NCBI GenBank assembly: GCA_902555945.1 | Contig: CACDUS010000004.1 | Span: 54,782-118,781 of the forward strand | Source of the DNA: an uncultured Pelagibacteraceae bacterium | Lineage (GTDB): Bacteria > Pseudomonadota > Alphaproteobacteria > Pelagibacterales > Pelagibacteraceae | Direction of reading: 5' to 3' | Length of the DNA stretch: 64,000 bases | Shown: piece after piece, positions 1 through 9,184 of the stretch | Layout: every line of letters begins with the position of its first letter | Position numbering within the stretch: position 1 is the first letter of the stretch | Position numbers and translations under genes: made by a program | The notes under the pieces: model-generated | Database searches by the model: none | What the model was told of the DNA's origin: nothing | The model's input: only the letters and a program-made list of their open reading frames with translations

Positions 1-231
1 AGACTACAAACACAAGAAAGATTAACTATGCAAATTGCGAATACACTAATGGAGTCATTGGATGCAAAAGGTGTTGCTGTTACAATAGACTCTACACACC
101 AGTGTATGACTATGAGAGGTATTAAAAAAGAGCAGGCTACAACAGTAACAAATTATTATTTAGGTCAATTTAAAGAAGATCTTTCATATCAAAATAGATA
201 TTTAAGATTTATCAGCATAGCAAAAGAATAA
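1..231 (+). CDS. folE: GTP cyclohydrolase I, C-terminal part (5' end outside window)
   Basis: Frame is open from base 1 (RLQTQERLTMQIANTLMESLDAKGVAVTIDSTHQCMTMRG...), with the typical FolE C-terminal HxCMxMRG motif. Confidence 0.9.
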   Translation, partial: RLQTQERLTMQIANTLMESLDAKGVAVTIDSTHQCMTMRGIKKEQATTVTNYYLGQFKEDLSYQNRYLRFISIAKE

Positions 232-234
232 AAA

Positions 235-1236
235 GTGTCTGATCAATTTAAAGCATTAGTTTTAAATCAACAAGGTGAAGACTTTACAAGAGAAGTTAAA
301 TCAATAGATAGAAGTTTTTTAAAACACGGTGATGTAACTGTTAAAGTTGATTATTCTGATTTGAATTTTAAAGATGGGATGATTTTAAAAAATGGTGGAC
401 GGTTAGTCAAAGAATTTCCACATATACCTGGAATAGATTTTTCAGGGACTGTAATAGAAAGTGAAAATTCAAAATTTAAAGAAGGCGATAATGTTATTCT
501 AACAGGTTTTAGAGTGGGTGAAATTTTTTACGGAGGATATTCACAAATTGCAAAAGTAAATGGAGATTTTTTAGTAAAGAGACCAAAAAACTTAACAAGT
601 AAGCAAGCTATGATTTTAGGAACAGCTGGCTTTACTTCTTTGATGAGTGCATTTGCAATTAAAGCTAGAGAAGAAATATTATTAGGTGAAAAAATAAAAG
701 ATGTTTTGGTAACAGGTGCAACAGGTGGTGTTGGTAGTGTTGCGGTAATTATATTAAACAAAATGGGTTATAACGTAACTGCAGTTACTGGAAAAGATTC
801 TAAAGCAGATTATTTGAAATCTTTAGGTGCAAAAAATGTTGTGAATCGTAGCGAATTTGACAAAGATCCAAGATTAATTGATAAAGGTTTGTGGGATGGA
901 GTTGTAGATACTGTTGGTGGAAAAATATTAGCTAATGCAATTGTACAAACAAACCCTAATGGAATTATTGCGGTATGTGGAAATGCTAATACAAATGAAT
1001 TAAATACAAATGTAATACCTTTTATGCTTAGAGGAATTAAACTTTGGGGTATGGACTCTGCTAATTGTAGTATTAAAAGAAGAGAATTTATTTGGGGGGA
1101 AGCAGCAAATTTAGTTGATTTTAATTTGTTAGAACAATCAATTCAAACAGTTAGCTTAGAGGAATTAGTTGAAACTTATCCTAAAATATTAAAAGGAGAA
1201 ATTGCGGGAAGAGTTTTAGTTGATTTAAATAAATAA
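235..1236 (+). CDS. acuI: AcuI/YhdH-family acrylyl-CoA reductase-like quinone oxidoreductase (GTG start)
   Basis: MDR fold with SDLNFKDGMIL...PHIPGIDFSGTV and VTGATGGVGSVAV; AcuI/YhdH-type length and motifs. Confidence 0.8.
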   Translation: MSDQFKALVLNQQGEDFTREVKSIDRSFLKHGDVTVKVDYSDLNFKDGMILKNGGRLVKEFPHIPGIDFSGTVIESENSKFKEGDNVILTGFRVGEIFYGGYSQIAKVNGDFLVKRPKNLTSKQAMILGTAGFTSLMSAFAIKAREEILLGEKIKDVLVTGATGGVGSVAVIILNKMGYNVTAVTGKDSKADYLKSLGAKNVVNRSEFDKDPRLIDKGLWDGVVDTVGGKILANAIVQTNPNGIIAVCGNANTNELNTNVIPFMLRGIKLWGMDSANCSIKRREFIWGEAANLVDFNLLEQSIQTVSLEELVETYPKILKGEIAGRVLVDLNK

Positions 1237-2126
1237 TGGATTGGGACAAATTAAAAATATTTCATGCAGTTGCTGAAGCAGGAAGTTTTACTAACGCAAC
1301 AATTAACTTAAATTTAAGTCAGTCAGCGATCAGTAGACAAATTCAGTCTTTGGAGCAAGATTTAAAAGTACAATTATTTGAAAGACATGCAAGAGGCTTA
1401 ACCTTAACTGAAAATGGAGAGTATGTTTTTAAAACTGCTCATGAAGTGATTAGTAAATTAAAAGAAGTTGAAACTTCTTTAGGTGATCAAAAAAATAAAC
1501 CAACTGGCAAGTTAACTATTACGACAGTTAGAAGTTTTGGTACACACTGGTTAACCCCAAGAATTGAAGAGTTTATGCGTTTAAATCCTGAAGTAGAAAT
1601 TGAGCTTATTTTTGAGGATAAAGAGTTGGATTTGAGTACAAGACAAGCCGATATTGGTATTTTCATGAGAAGGCCAAAACAGCTAAATTATATTCAAAAA
1701 AAGCTTATAGATCTTAAGTACTACATATATGGATCAAATAAATACCTAGAAAAATTTGGTATGCCTAAAACTATAGGCGATTTAAATAAGCATAAATTCA
1801 TTTCTTTTGGAAAGGGTGCACCATCGCCAGTATATAATCCTGATTGGGCATTAAAATTAGGAATGCATGATGGTAAAAAACGAAAGCCTATAATGAAAGT
1901 AAATAGTGTTATGGGTCTATTGTTAGCTGTAGAATCTGGGGTAGGCTTAGCAGCATTACCTGAGTATTTAGTGAGTAATTCTTCAAATGTAATAAAAGTT
2001 TTACCAAAATCTGAAGGTCCAATTACAGAAGCTCACTTTGTTTATCCTCAATCGCTTAAAAATACAGCTAGGGTTCAAGCTTTTAGGAATTTTTTATTTA
2101 GTAAAATAGGCGACTGGAAGTCATAG
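1236..2126 (+). CDS. LysR-family transcriptional regulator
   Basis: N-terminal HTH (LKIFHAVAEAGSFTNATINLNLSQSAISRQIQSLE); TAATG overlap with the acuI stop. Confidence 0.93.
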   Translation: MDWDKLKIFHAVAEAGSFTNATINLNLSQSAISRQIQSLEQDLKVQLFERHARGLTLTENGEYVFKTAHEVISKLKEVETSLGDQKNKPTGKLTITTVRSFGTHWLTPRIEEFMRLNPEVEIELIFEDKELDLSTRQADIGIFMRRPKQLNYIQKKLIDLKYYIYGSNKYLEKFGMPKTIGDLNKHKFISFGKGAPSPVYNPDWALKLGMHDGKKRKPIMKVNSVMGLLLAVESGVGLAALPEYLVSNSSNVIKVLPKSEGPITEAHFVYPQSLKNTARVQAFRNFLFSKIGDWKS

Positions 2127-2148
2127 AAAGTTGCGACACTATTGCAAT

Positions 2149-2187
2149 TGATAATCATTCTCAATAGTAATAGTTCTCATTCTCAAT
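2149..2187 (+). promoter_or_regulatory. Fur-like iron box followed by a second partial copy
   Basis: TGATAATCATTCTCA (2149-2163) is close to the 7-1-7 Fur consensus TGATAATNATTATCA; TTCTCATTCTCAATA follows just upstream of an iron-binding SBP gene. Confidence 0.65.
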
Positions 2188-2218
2188 AAAATTAACATGC
2201 GGGAGAACGGGGAATAGA

Positions 2219-3241
2219 GTGAGAAGAATATCAATTTTAACAATAATAATATCATTTATTTCAACCATAGTTTTTTCAGCTGAAGTAAATGTATTTAGTG
2301 CCAGACATTACGACTCGGACATCCAACTTTACGAAAAATTTACAGTAAAAACTGGGATTAAAGTAAATGTTGTTTCAGGAAAATCGGGGGCTTTAGAAAA
2401 AAGAATAATTGAAGAGGGCTCAGATAGTAAAGCAGATTTATATATTACAGCAGATGCAGGAAGATTAGGTGCTTTTGATACAAAAGGAATGCTTCAATCA
2501 GGATTATCTTCTGAATTAATTAAATCATTAGTCCCCTCTAATTTTAGAACATCTAAATGGGTTGGAATAGCAAAAAGAGCAAGAATAATTTATTTTGCTC
2601 CAGAAAGAGTATCTGGCGCAGAACTTACTGGGTTGACTTATGAAAGTTTAGCGGATCCAAAATGGAAAGGAAGATTAGTTATTAGAAAATCTAATAATAT
2701 TTATAATCAATCATTAGTCGCATCGTTAATTACAAATAATGGAAAAAAATCTACATCTGAATGGGCAAAAGGTATTGTTAATAATATGGCAAGAGTTCCA
2801 AAAGGAAATGATAGAGCTCAGATATTAGCAGTTGCTGCTGGGGAAGCTGATATTGCTGTAGCCAATACTTATTATTTAGCTTTAATGTTATCAGGTAAAA
2901 AAGGTACAGAACAACAAGAAGCAGCAAAGAAAGTTAAACCATTTTTCCCAAATCAAAATGATAGAGGCACTCATATGAATATCAGTGGTGTAGGTTTAGT
3001 TAAAGGTGCACCAAATAAAGAAAATGCAATAAAACTTGTTGAATTCCTTTTAAGCAAAGAAGCGCAAGAACATATTGTTAATAACACTTTTGAATATCCA
3101 ATGATTGATGGTGTATCACCACACTCACTTGTAGTTAATATGGGATTAGATTTTAAACAAGATTTTAAAACTAAAGTTGTTAATTACGGAAAAAAACAAG
3201 CTGATGCTTTAGAAGTAATGCTGACAGCAGGGTGGAAATAA
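2219..3241 (+). CDS. Fe(3+) ABC transporter substrate-binding protein (FutA/FbpA type), GTG start
   Basis: Signal peptide then EVNVFSARHYDSDIQLYEKFTVKTGIKVNVVSGKSGALEKRI, typical of the iron-binding SBP family. Confidence 0.9.
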   Translation: MRRISILTIIISFISTIVFSAEVNVFSARHYDSDIQLYEKFTVKTGIKVNVVSGKSGALEKRIIEEGSDSKADLYITADAGRLGAFDTKGMLQSGLSSELIKSLVPSNFRTSKWVGIAKRARIIYFAPERVSGAELTGLTYESLADPKWKGRLVIRKSNNIYNQSLVASLITNNGKKSTSEWAKGIVNNMARVPKGNDRAQILAVAAGEADIAVANTYYLALMLSGKKGTEQQEAAKKVKPFFPNQNDRGTHMNISGVGLVKGAPNKENAIKLVEFLLSKEAQEHIVNNTFEYPMIDGVSPHSLVVNMGLDFKQDFKTKVVNYGKKQADALEVMLTAGWK

Positions 3242-3315
3242 GATGATTAAAAAATTTCTTAAATTAAAACAATGGAGGTTCCGCATATCCAAAGTATTTA
3301 ATTTTTGAATAAAAG

Positions 3316-3345
3316 ATAGCGTTCATTTAAAAAAATGAACGCTAT
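3316..3345 (+). terminator. Intercistronic stem-loop (terminator/attenuator) between SBP and permease
   Basis: atagcgttcattt/aaatgaacgctat, perfect 13-bp stem, followed by T-rich tract. Confidence 0.7.
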
Positions 3346-3380
3346 TTATTTATTTTCTTAATTATAAGGCGGATTATAAT

Positions 3381-4616
3381 ATGAGAATAAACACTTGGTA
3401 TATATCATCATTTGTAATTTCATTAGTTGTAGCAATTCCAATATTAACCGTATTCACTAGTTTTTTTGAAGATACCTCAAATTATTATGAAATTATTAAA
3501 AATACATTTTTAATTGAATATATTTTTAATTCATTAATTCTATTAATTGGCGTTTTAATATTAACTTTTTTTATTGGTGTTGGTTCGGCTTATCTTGTGT
3601 CTTTTTACGAATTTCCTGGCGCAAATTTTTTTAAATGGGCATTAATTCTTTCATTTGCTGTTCCAGGTTATATCTATGCTTATTCACTAACGGCTTTTTT
3701 TGAAAATTATGGAACTTTATATTCAATATTAAAATCATTTTTAGGTGAGGGAAATTATAATAAAGTAATTCCAAAATTTGATGGAATGATAGGTGCAATA
3801 TTATCTATTTCATTTTCTCTTTTTGGCTATGTATATGTTTTAACAAGAGCTTCTTTTCATTATCAATCACAGAACTTACTAGAGCTTGGTCAGAATTTAG
3901 GATTTTCTAAAAAAAAATTATTATTTGATATTATTTTACCTTCAGCAAGACCCGCTATTATTGCTGGATTAGCTTTGGTTGCAATGGAAACTTTGTCAGA
4001 TTTTGGTGCAGTATCTTTTTTTGGAATTTCTACATTAACCACAGGCATATATAATTCTTGGATTTCATTTGATGATTTAGCTTTTGCAAATCAATTATCT
4101 TTTTTTCTATTACTCTTTATTCTAGGCTTATTTTTGCTGGAAAACCTGTCCAGAAAGAAGGCTCAATATCATTCTCCAGCGAGAGGGGGAATTAAAAAAA
4201 AGAAGAAAATAAAATTGTCGAGTTTAAAAGCTTTTTTTGCTTTTTTTGCTTTAATATTAATATTTTCAGTAACGTTTTTATTTCCTGTTTTACAAATGTT
4301 GTACTGGACAATTATTTTTCCAAAAAATTTTATGGATTTAAATATTTCACAATTATTCATAAATACCGTTATTTTAGTTTTGTTGACTAGCTTTGTATTA
4401 TTGATTTTTTCTTTTTTATCTAATTATGGAAACAGGGTCACAAGAAGTAAATTTCTTCAACACATGTCTACATTTTCAATCACTGGATATGCGATACCAG
4501 GAGTGATATTGGCTGTTGCTTTTATTACTTTTATTGCATGGTTCGATAATACAGTAATAAAATTTTTTGATTTAGGTTCAATTAAAAAATATTTATCGGG
4601 TCAATTACTGGTTTAG
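3381..4616 (+). CDS. Iron ABC transporter permease (FutB/FbpB type), N-terminal part of a frameshifted gene
   Basis: Two-domain iron permease with an EEA-like loop (LELGQNLGFSKKKLLFDIILPSARPAI); stops early and continues in another frame. Confidence 0.8.
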   Translation: MRINTWYISSFVISLVVAIPILTVFTSFFEDTSNYYEIIKNTFLIEYIFNSLILLIGVLILTFFIGVGSAYLVSFYEFPGANFFKWALILSFAVPGYIYAYSLTAFFENYGTLYSILKSFLGEGNYNKVIPKFDGMIGAILSISFSLFGYVYVLTRASFHYQSQNLLELGQNLGFSKKKLLFDIILPSARPAIIAGLALVAMETLSDFGAVSFFGISTLTTGIYNSWISFDDLAFANQLSFFLLLFILGLFLLENLSRKKAQYHSPARGGIKKKKKIKLSSLKAFFAFFALILIFSVTFLFPVLQMLYWTIIFPKNFMDLNISQLFINTVILVLLTSFVLLIFSFLSNYGNRVTRSKFLQHMSTFSITGYAIPGVILAVAFITFIAWFDNTVIKFFDLGSIKKYLSGQLLV

Positions 4617-4990
4617 TTATCGTATATTTTATAAGATTCTATTCCTTATCTTTTAATGGACTTAAATCAGGATATGAAAGAATAAATAGATCAATAGATG
4701 AAAGTTCTTATTTGCTAGGATATTCAAAAATGAAAACCTTTTTAGGAATACATTTGCCTTATTTAAAAAACTCAGTCTTTCTAATTGGAATTTTAATTTC
4801 AATTGAAGTTATAAAAGAACTTCCAATTACACTAATACTAAGACCATTTAACTTTGAAACTTTTGCCACTACAGCATATGTCTTTGCTTCACAAGATTTA
4901 CTTGAGGCTGCTGCTGTACCAGCTTTATTTTTGATTTTGATTGCAAGTTTATTTATTTTAATTACATCTAGATATATATTGAGAGATTAA
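4586..4990 (+). CDS. Iron ABC transporter permease, C-terminal part in a shifted frame
   Basis: Open frame reads ...GSITGLVIVYFIRFYSLSFNGLKSGYERINRSIDESSYLLGYSKMKTFLGIHLPYLKNSV..., the second EAA-loop half of the permease. Confidence 0.75.
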   Translation, partial: KIFIGSITGLVIVYFIRFYSLSFNGLKSGYERINRSIDESSYLLGYSKMKTFLGIHLPYLKNSVFLIGILISIEVIKELPITLILRPFNFETFATTAYVFASQDLLEAAAVPALFLILIASLFILITSRYILRD

Positions 4991-6048
4991 TGACAAAAAA
5001 TTTTTTTGAAATTGAAAATGTATCATTTGTTGCTGGAGGAAAAAATAAAGTTAACAATGTAAATTTATCAATTGAAAATGAAGGAGATATTATTTGCCTA
5101 TTAGGTCCATCTGGAATAGGCAAAACTACAATTTTAAGAACTATTGCTGGTTTAGAAAAAATAAATAACGGAAAAATAACTTTAAAAAATAGAGTTATTT
5201 CATCAAATAAAATTCACATTGAACCTGAGGATAGAAATGTTGCTTTATCCTTTCAAGAAAATTGTCTATTTCCTCATTACTCTGTTGAAAAAAATATTAA
5301 TCTTGGTGCAACAAGAAAAATTGGTAAAAAGAAAAAAATAAACTCAAAAGATATAATTAAATTTTTAAATCTTGAAAAAATTTTAAATAAATATCCACAT
5401 GAAATAAGCGCAGGTGAAGCACAAAGAGCATCATTAGCCAGGTCCTTAATTTCTCAGCCAGATCTACTTTTACTTGATGAACCATTATCAAATGTTGATC
5501 AAAGTTTTAAAGAGGAAATTCAAGTTGAATTAAAACAAATATTAACCAATTCTAAAATTACTACAATTATAGTTACTCATGATTCTTATGAAGCTTTTTA
5601 TCTAGGTAGTAAGTGTGCAATTATTTTAGATGGTCAAATCAAACAATATGATGATCCATACAATGTTTACCATTTCCCAAATTCTGTGGAGGTTGTTAAT
5701 TTTTTAAATAGAGGCATTTTAGTTCCAGCAAAAGTTACTGGAGAAAATTCATTAGAAAATGATGATCTTGGAACAATTGAAGGAAATTTCATTAAACATT
5801 ATCCGAAAGGATCAAATGTTAAATTATTACTTCAGCCTGAGGATTTAGAACATGATGATAAAAGTAACCTAAAACTTGAAGTAGTAGATAGAAAATTCAG
5901 AGGGACTAACTTTATATATACTCTTAAAACACCAAGTAATACCTTGATACCTGTATTTGTTCACTCACATCACATACACCAACATGAAGTTGATGAAAAA
6001 TTTGGCATTAAAAGACCAATACATATTGATCATATAGTTTGCTTCTAA
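4990..6048 (+). CDS. Iron ABC transporter ATP-binding protein (FutC/FbpC type)
   Basis: Walker A GPSGIGKTT, signature ISAGEAQRASLARSL, Walker B LLLLDEP. Confidence 0.92.
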   Translation: MTKNFFEIENVSFVAGGKNKVNNVNLSIENEGDIICLLGPSGIGKTTILRTIAGLEKINNGKITLKNRVISSNKIHIEPEDRNVALSFQENCLFPHYSVEKNINLGATRKIGKKKKINSKDIIKFLNLEKILNKYPHEISAGEAQRASLARSLISQPDLLLLDEPLSNVDQSFKEEIQVELKQILTNSKITTIIVTHDSYEAFYLGSKCAIILDGQIKQYDDPYNVYHFPNSVEVVNFLNRGILVPAKVTGENSLENDDLGTIEGNFIKHYPKGSNVKLLLQPEDLEHDDKSNLKLEVVDRKFRGTNFIYTLKTPSNTLIPVFVHSHHIHQHEVDEKFGIKRPIHIDHIVCF

Positions 6049-6066
6049 TAAAAGCCTTCCTAAAAA

Positions 6067-6762
6067 ATGAAAACTAATTTTAAAGTATTTTTAAAAGGCA
6101 TAATTGATGTAAGTCCTTTAATGATCCCAGTAGTACCATTTGGTCTTATTTTTGGAGTTCTTGCAATTGACGTTGGATTTAGTCCCTTAGAAACAATGGG
6201 AATGTCATTAATAGTTTTTGGTGGAGCTTCTCAAATAGTTCTTTTGCAATTATTTTCCGGAGGAGCTTCTTCTCTAGTAATTATCAGCTCAGTTGGTGCT
6301 GTGAATTCACGGCATCTGCTTTATGGAGCTGTTGTATCTGAACATTTATCAGATTTAAAATTAATTTGGAAAATTATTATTTCATATTTTTTAATAGATC
6401 AGGCATATGCGATATCAAATGATTATTTAAAGAAAAACAAAGATCAAAATAGATATTTTCATTTAGTTGGTGCTGGTACAACATGTTGGGTGATTTGGCA
6501 ATCAACCACTTTTTTAGGAATTATATTGGGTGCGGCAATACCAGAAAAACTTGGTTTAAGTTTTGCTGTTCCTTTAACATTTTTAGCACTCTTAGTTAAT
6601 GATTTTAGAAAATTTATAAATGTTATTGTGATAATTGTTTCAGGATTTGTAGCTACACTTGGTTATAATTATATTCCTTTTAAAGCCTACGCAATTGTAG
6701 CTGGCTTAACAGGTTTATTGGTAGCAATGATATTAACAAAAATGGTTAAAACAAATGAGTAA
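6067..6762 (+). CDS. azlC: AzlC-family branched-chain amino acid exporter large subunit
   Basis: AzlC-type membrane protein (MIPVVPFGLIFGVLAIDVGFSPLETMGMSLIVFGGASQ) followed by an overlapping azlD. Confidence 0.88.
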   Translation: MKTNFKVFLKGIIDVSPLMIPVVPFGLIFGVLAIDVGFSPLETMGMSLIVFGGASQIVLLQLFSGGASSLVIISSVGAVNSRHLLYGAVVSEHLSDLKLIWKIIISYFLIDQAYAISNDYLKKNKDQNRYFHLVGAGTTCWVIWQSTTFLGIILGAAIPEKLGLSFAVPLTFLALLVNDFRKFINVIVIIVSGFVATLGYNYIPFKAYAIVAGLTGLLVAMILTKMVKTNE

Positions 6763-7069
6763 TTGGGCTTTAATAATATATTGTGGATTGATTACTTATC
6801 TTACGAGATTTTCAATGATTGCATTAATTAAGAAAGAAATGTTCAATGATAGGATAAGAGAAGTTTTATCTTATGTTCCTTCAGCTATATTTCCAGCTAT
6901 TATTTTTCCAGCTATTTTCCTTGATAGCCAAGGGTCAATTTTAATTGCAGATAATCCAAAAATTATGGCAGCATTAATTGCAACAATAATTGGAATTTTT
7001 TCAAGAAGTATAATTGCGACAATATTTTCTGGATTAGCATCTTATTGGTTTATAATATTTGTTATATAA
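6755..7069 (+). CDS. azlD: AzlD-family membrane protein
   Basis: 104-aa membrane protein overlapping azlC; YVPSAIFPAIIFPAIF motif. Confidence 0.85.
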   Translation: MSNWALIIYCGLITYLTRFSMIALIKKEMFNDRIREVLSYVPSAIFPAIIFPAIFLDSQGSILIADNPKIMAALIATIIGIFSRSIIATIFSGLASYWFIIFVI

Positions 7070-7076
7070 ATAATTT

Positions 7077-7445
7077 ATGAAAAAAATCTTTATATTTATT
7101 TTTTGTTTATTTGTGTTCAATAGTAGTGCAATAGCAAAAGAAACAACTTTTAAAAAAGAATTATTTGATAAAGCTCAAGCTGATGGCAAGATTGTTATAG
7201 TAAGTTCTTGGATTAAGTATTGTACATCTTGTGCTAGTCAAATGAAAGTTTTAGATAAAGCTAAGAATGATTTTAAAAATATTGAATATTTTAAATTTGA
7301 TGTAACAAATAAAGAAATCGCACAAATGTTTGATGTGCAATATCAAACAACACTTTTAATTTTTAAAGATAAAAAACTAGTTTATAGAAGTATTGGTGAG
7401 ACAACCAAAGATCTGATTTATAAAGCTATTCAATCCTCAATTTAG
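7077..7445 (+). CDS. Exported thioredoxin-like protein
   Basis: Signal peptide; CTSC active-site-like motif in WIKYCTSCASQMKVLDKA. Confidence 0.75.
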   Translation: MKKIFIFIFCLFVFNSSAIAKETTFKKELFDKAQADGKIVIVSSWIKYCTSCASQMKVLDKAKNDFKNIEYFKFDVTNKEIAQMFDVQYQTTLLIFKDKKLVYRSIGETTKDLIYKAIQSSI

Positions 7446-7447
7446 AT

Positions 7448-8128
7448 TTAAGCTCCTAAATTAATATTTCTAGATACATTAAATTCAAGCTCTGATGGTT
7501 TTTTTATATTTAAATTATTCATAATTTCTACATACTCATCAACACTATTTACTTGTAATCTTGGATTTTGTTTTCTCTCTTTTCCTATTGTACTTACTTT
7601 TTCGCCTTTATAATCATGAGCAGGATATAAAAGTGTTTCATCTGGTAATTTCAAAAGTTTATTAAATATTGAATTGTAGGCATCTTTAGCATTACCATTT
7701 TGAAAATCTGTTCTACCAGTTCCATTTATCAACAATGTGTCACCAGAAAATAAATAATTGTTCATTAAAAAACTATAACTATCTGAAGTATGTCCTGGTG
7801 TGTACATTGCTCTAATTTTAATATTATCTAGATTTATGTATTCGTCATCTTTAACTTTAATTTCTACTGACTCTGCTGGAGTGTGATTACCCATGATTGT
7901 TGAGCATTTTGTAATATTTTTTAGTTTAGATGCCCCAGTTACATGGTCAGCATGAATATGGGTATCAATTACTTTTACTAATTTTAGATCTAATTCTTTT
8001 AGAATGTATATGTATTCGTTAACATTTTCCAAAACTGGATCAATAATTAAGGCCTCTCTTCCATTACCAGATGAGATTAAATAAGTGTATGTAGAGGATT
8101 TTGTATCGAATAATTGCTTGAAAATCAT
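7448..8128 (-). CDS. MBL-fold persulfide dioxygenase-like protein (ETHE1/sulfur dioxygenase family)
   Basis: QLFDTKSSTYTYLI, THIHADHVTGA, GHTSDSYSF, FSGDTLLINGTGRTDFQ, YPAHDYKG. Confidence 0.8.
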   Translation of the reverse strand: MIFKQLFDTKSSTYTYLISSGNGREALIIDPVLENVNEYIYILKELDLKLVKVIDTHIHADHVTGASKLKNITKCSTIMGNHTPAESVEIKVKDDEYINLDNIKIRAMYTPGHTSDSYSFLMNNYLFSGDTLLINGTGRTDFQNGNAKDAYNSIFNKLLKLPDETLLYPAHDYKGEKVSTIGKERKQNPRLQVNSVDEYVEIMNNLNIKKPSELEFNVSRNINLGA

Positions 8129-8198
8129 ATTTTTATATTAACACATAAGAACAAATTGACCCATTGATAAAACTTAATTAAATATTAATTTCTTTAAA

Positions 8199-8702
8199 AT
8201 GAAGTTCATTAAAATATTATTTTTTTTACTAACTCTGAATTCATTTGCTTACGCAGATAAGAACATGAAAATTGGTTCTAAGGGAAAAGAGATCGATATA
8301 TCTCGTGTAATAAAAGTTGTCATGTATGACAATTATTATGAGCCTAGCTCATTTCAAATAAATGCGGGTGAGACTATAAAATTTGAAGTTGAAAATGCAG
8401 GTGAGCTTGTTCATGAATTTAATATAGCAAATAAGATGATGCATATAAAACATCAGCCTGAAATGGAAAAAATGGTAGAGAATGAAATTCTTTTTGCTGA
8501 CTCAATTGATAAAGATAAAATGAAGAAGATGGCAAAGATGGATAAATCTATGGGGCATTCACACAGTAATAGTGTTTTGTTAGAACCAAAACAAAAAGGA
8601 GATATCATTTGGAAATTTGATAATGCGGTGAACATCGAAGTTGCTTGCAATGTTCCTGGTCATTATCAAGCTGGAATGATAGCTAAAGTTAATATAAAAT
8701 AA
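8199..8702 (+). CDS. Exported cupredoxin-domain (plastocyanin-like) protein, His/Met rich
   Basis: Signal peptide; VKVMYDNYYEPSSFQINAGETIKFEVENAGELVHEFNI and VACNVPGHYQAGM. Confidence 0.8.
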   Translation: MKFIKILFFLLTLNSFAYADKNMKIGSKGKEIDISRVIKVVMYDNYYEPSSFQINAGETIKFEVENAGELVHEFNIANKMMHIKHQPEMEKMVENEILFADSIDKDKMKKMAKMDKSMGHSHSNSVLLEPKQKGDIIWKFDNAVNIEVACNVPGHYQAGMIAKVNIK

Positions 8703-8708
8703 TCAATC

Positions 8709-9155
8709 ATGGACAATACTGCTGCTACCAATTTTAATTGGTCGTGCAAACACACTTGGAAAAGAAGTGCAAAAAATACCGCCTGGTGTTTACTGGGCTG
8801 TGCTATTGGTGATTTTGGTACAATTTTATTTTTTCAATTAACTAAAATTCCATTCCCAGTTTTAGGAATTATGACACTAGCTATTATTAATGGTTTAATT
8901 ACTAGTATTATTTTAGAAACAGTAATTTTAATGAAACAAGATTTAGATTTTTCAAAAGCTTTTAAAACTGCGATGGGAATGAGTTTTATATCAATGATAA
9001 GTATGGAAGTTACAATGAACTTAACTGATTATCTTTTAACTGGTGGAGCTATTTTAACTTGGTGGGTTATTCCAATCATGCTTTTTGTCGGATTTTTAAC
9101 TCCTTGGCCTTACAATTATTGGAGGCTTAAAAAATTTGGTATTGTTTGCCATTAA
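8709..9155 (+). CDS. DUF4396-like membrane protein
   Basis: W-C-KHTWKRSAKNTAWCLLGCAIGDFGTI and TPWPYNYWRLKKFG motifs. Confidence 0.65.
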   Translation: MDNTAATNFNWSCKHTWKRSAKNTAWCLLGCAIGDFGTILFFQLTKIPFPVLGIMTLAIINGLITSIILETVILMKQDLDFSKAFKTAMGMSFISMISMEVTMNLTDYLLTGGAILTWWVIPIMLFVGFLTPWPYNYWRLKKFGIVCH

Positions 9156-9184
9156 TCAAAAAAAATTTTAATTAAATTGATTAA

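Noticed and set aside
3243-3308. 21-aa ORF MIKKFLKLKQWRFRISKVFNF after the iron SBP
   Set aside because: Very short, no supporting RBS or conservation evidence; probably intercistronic noise.
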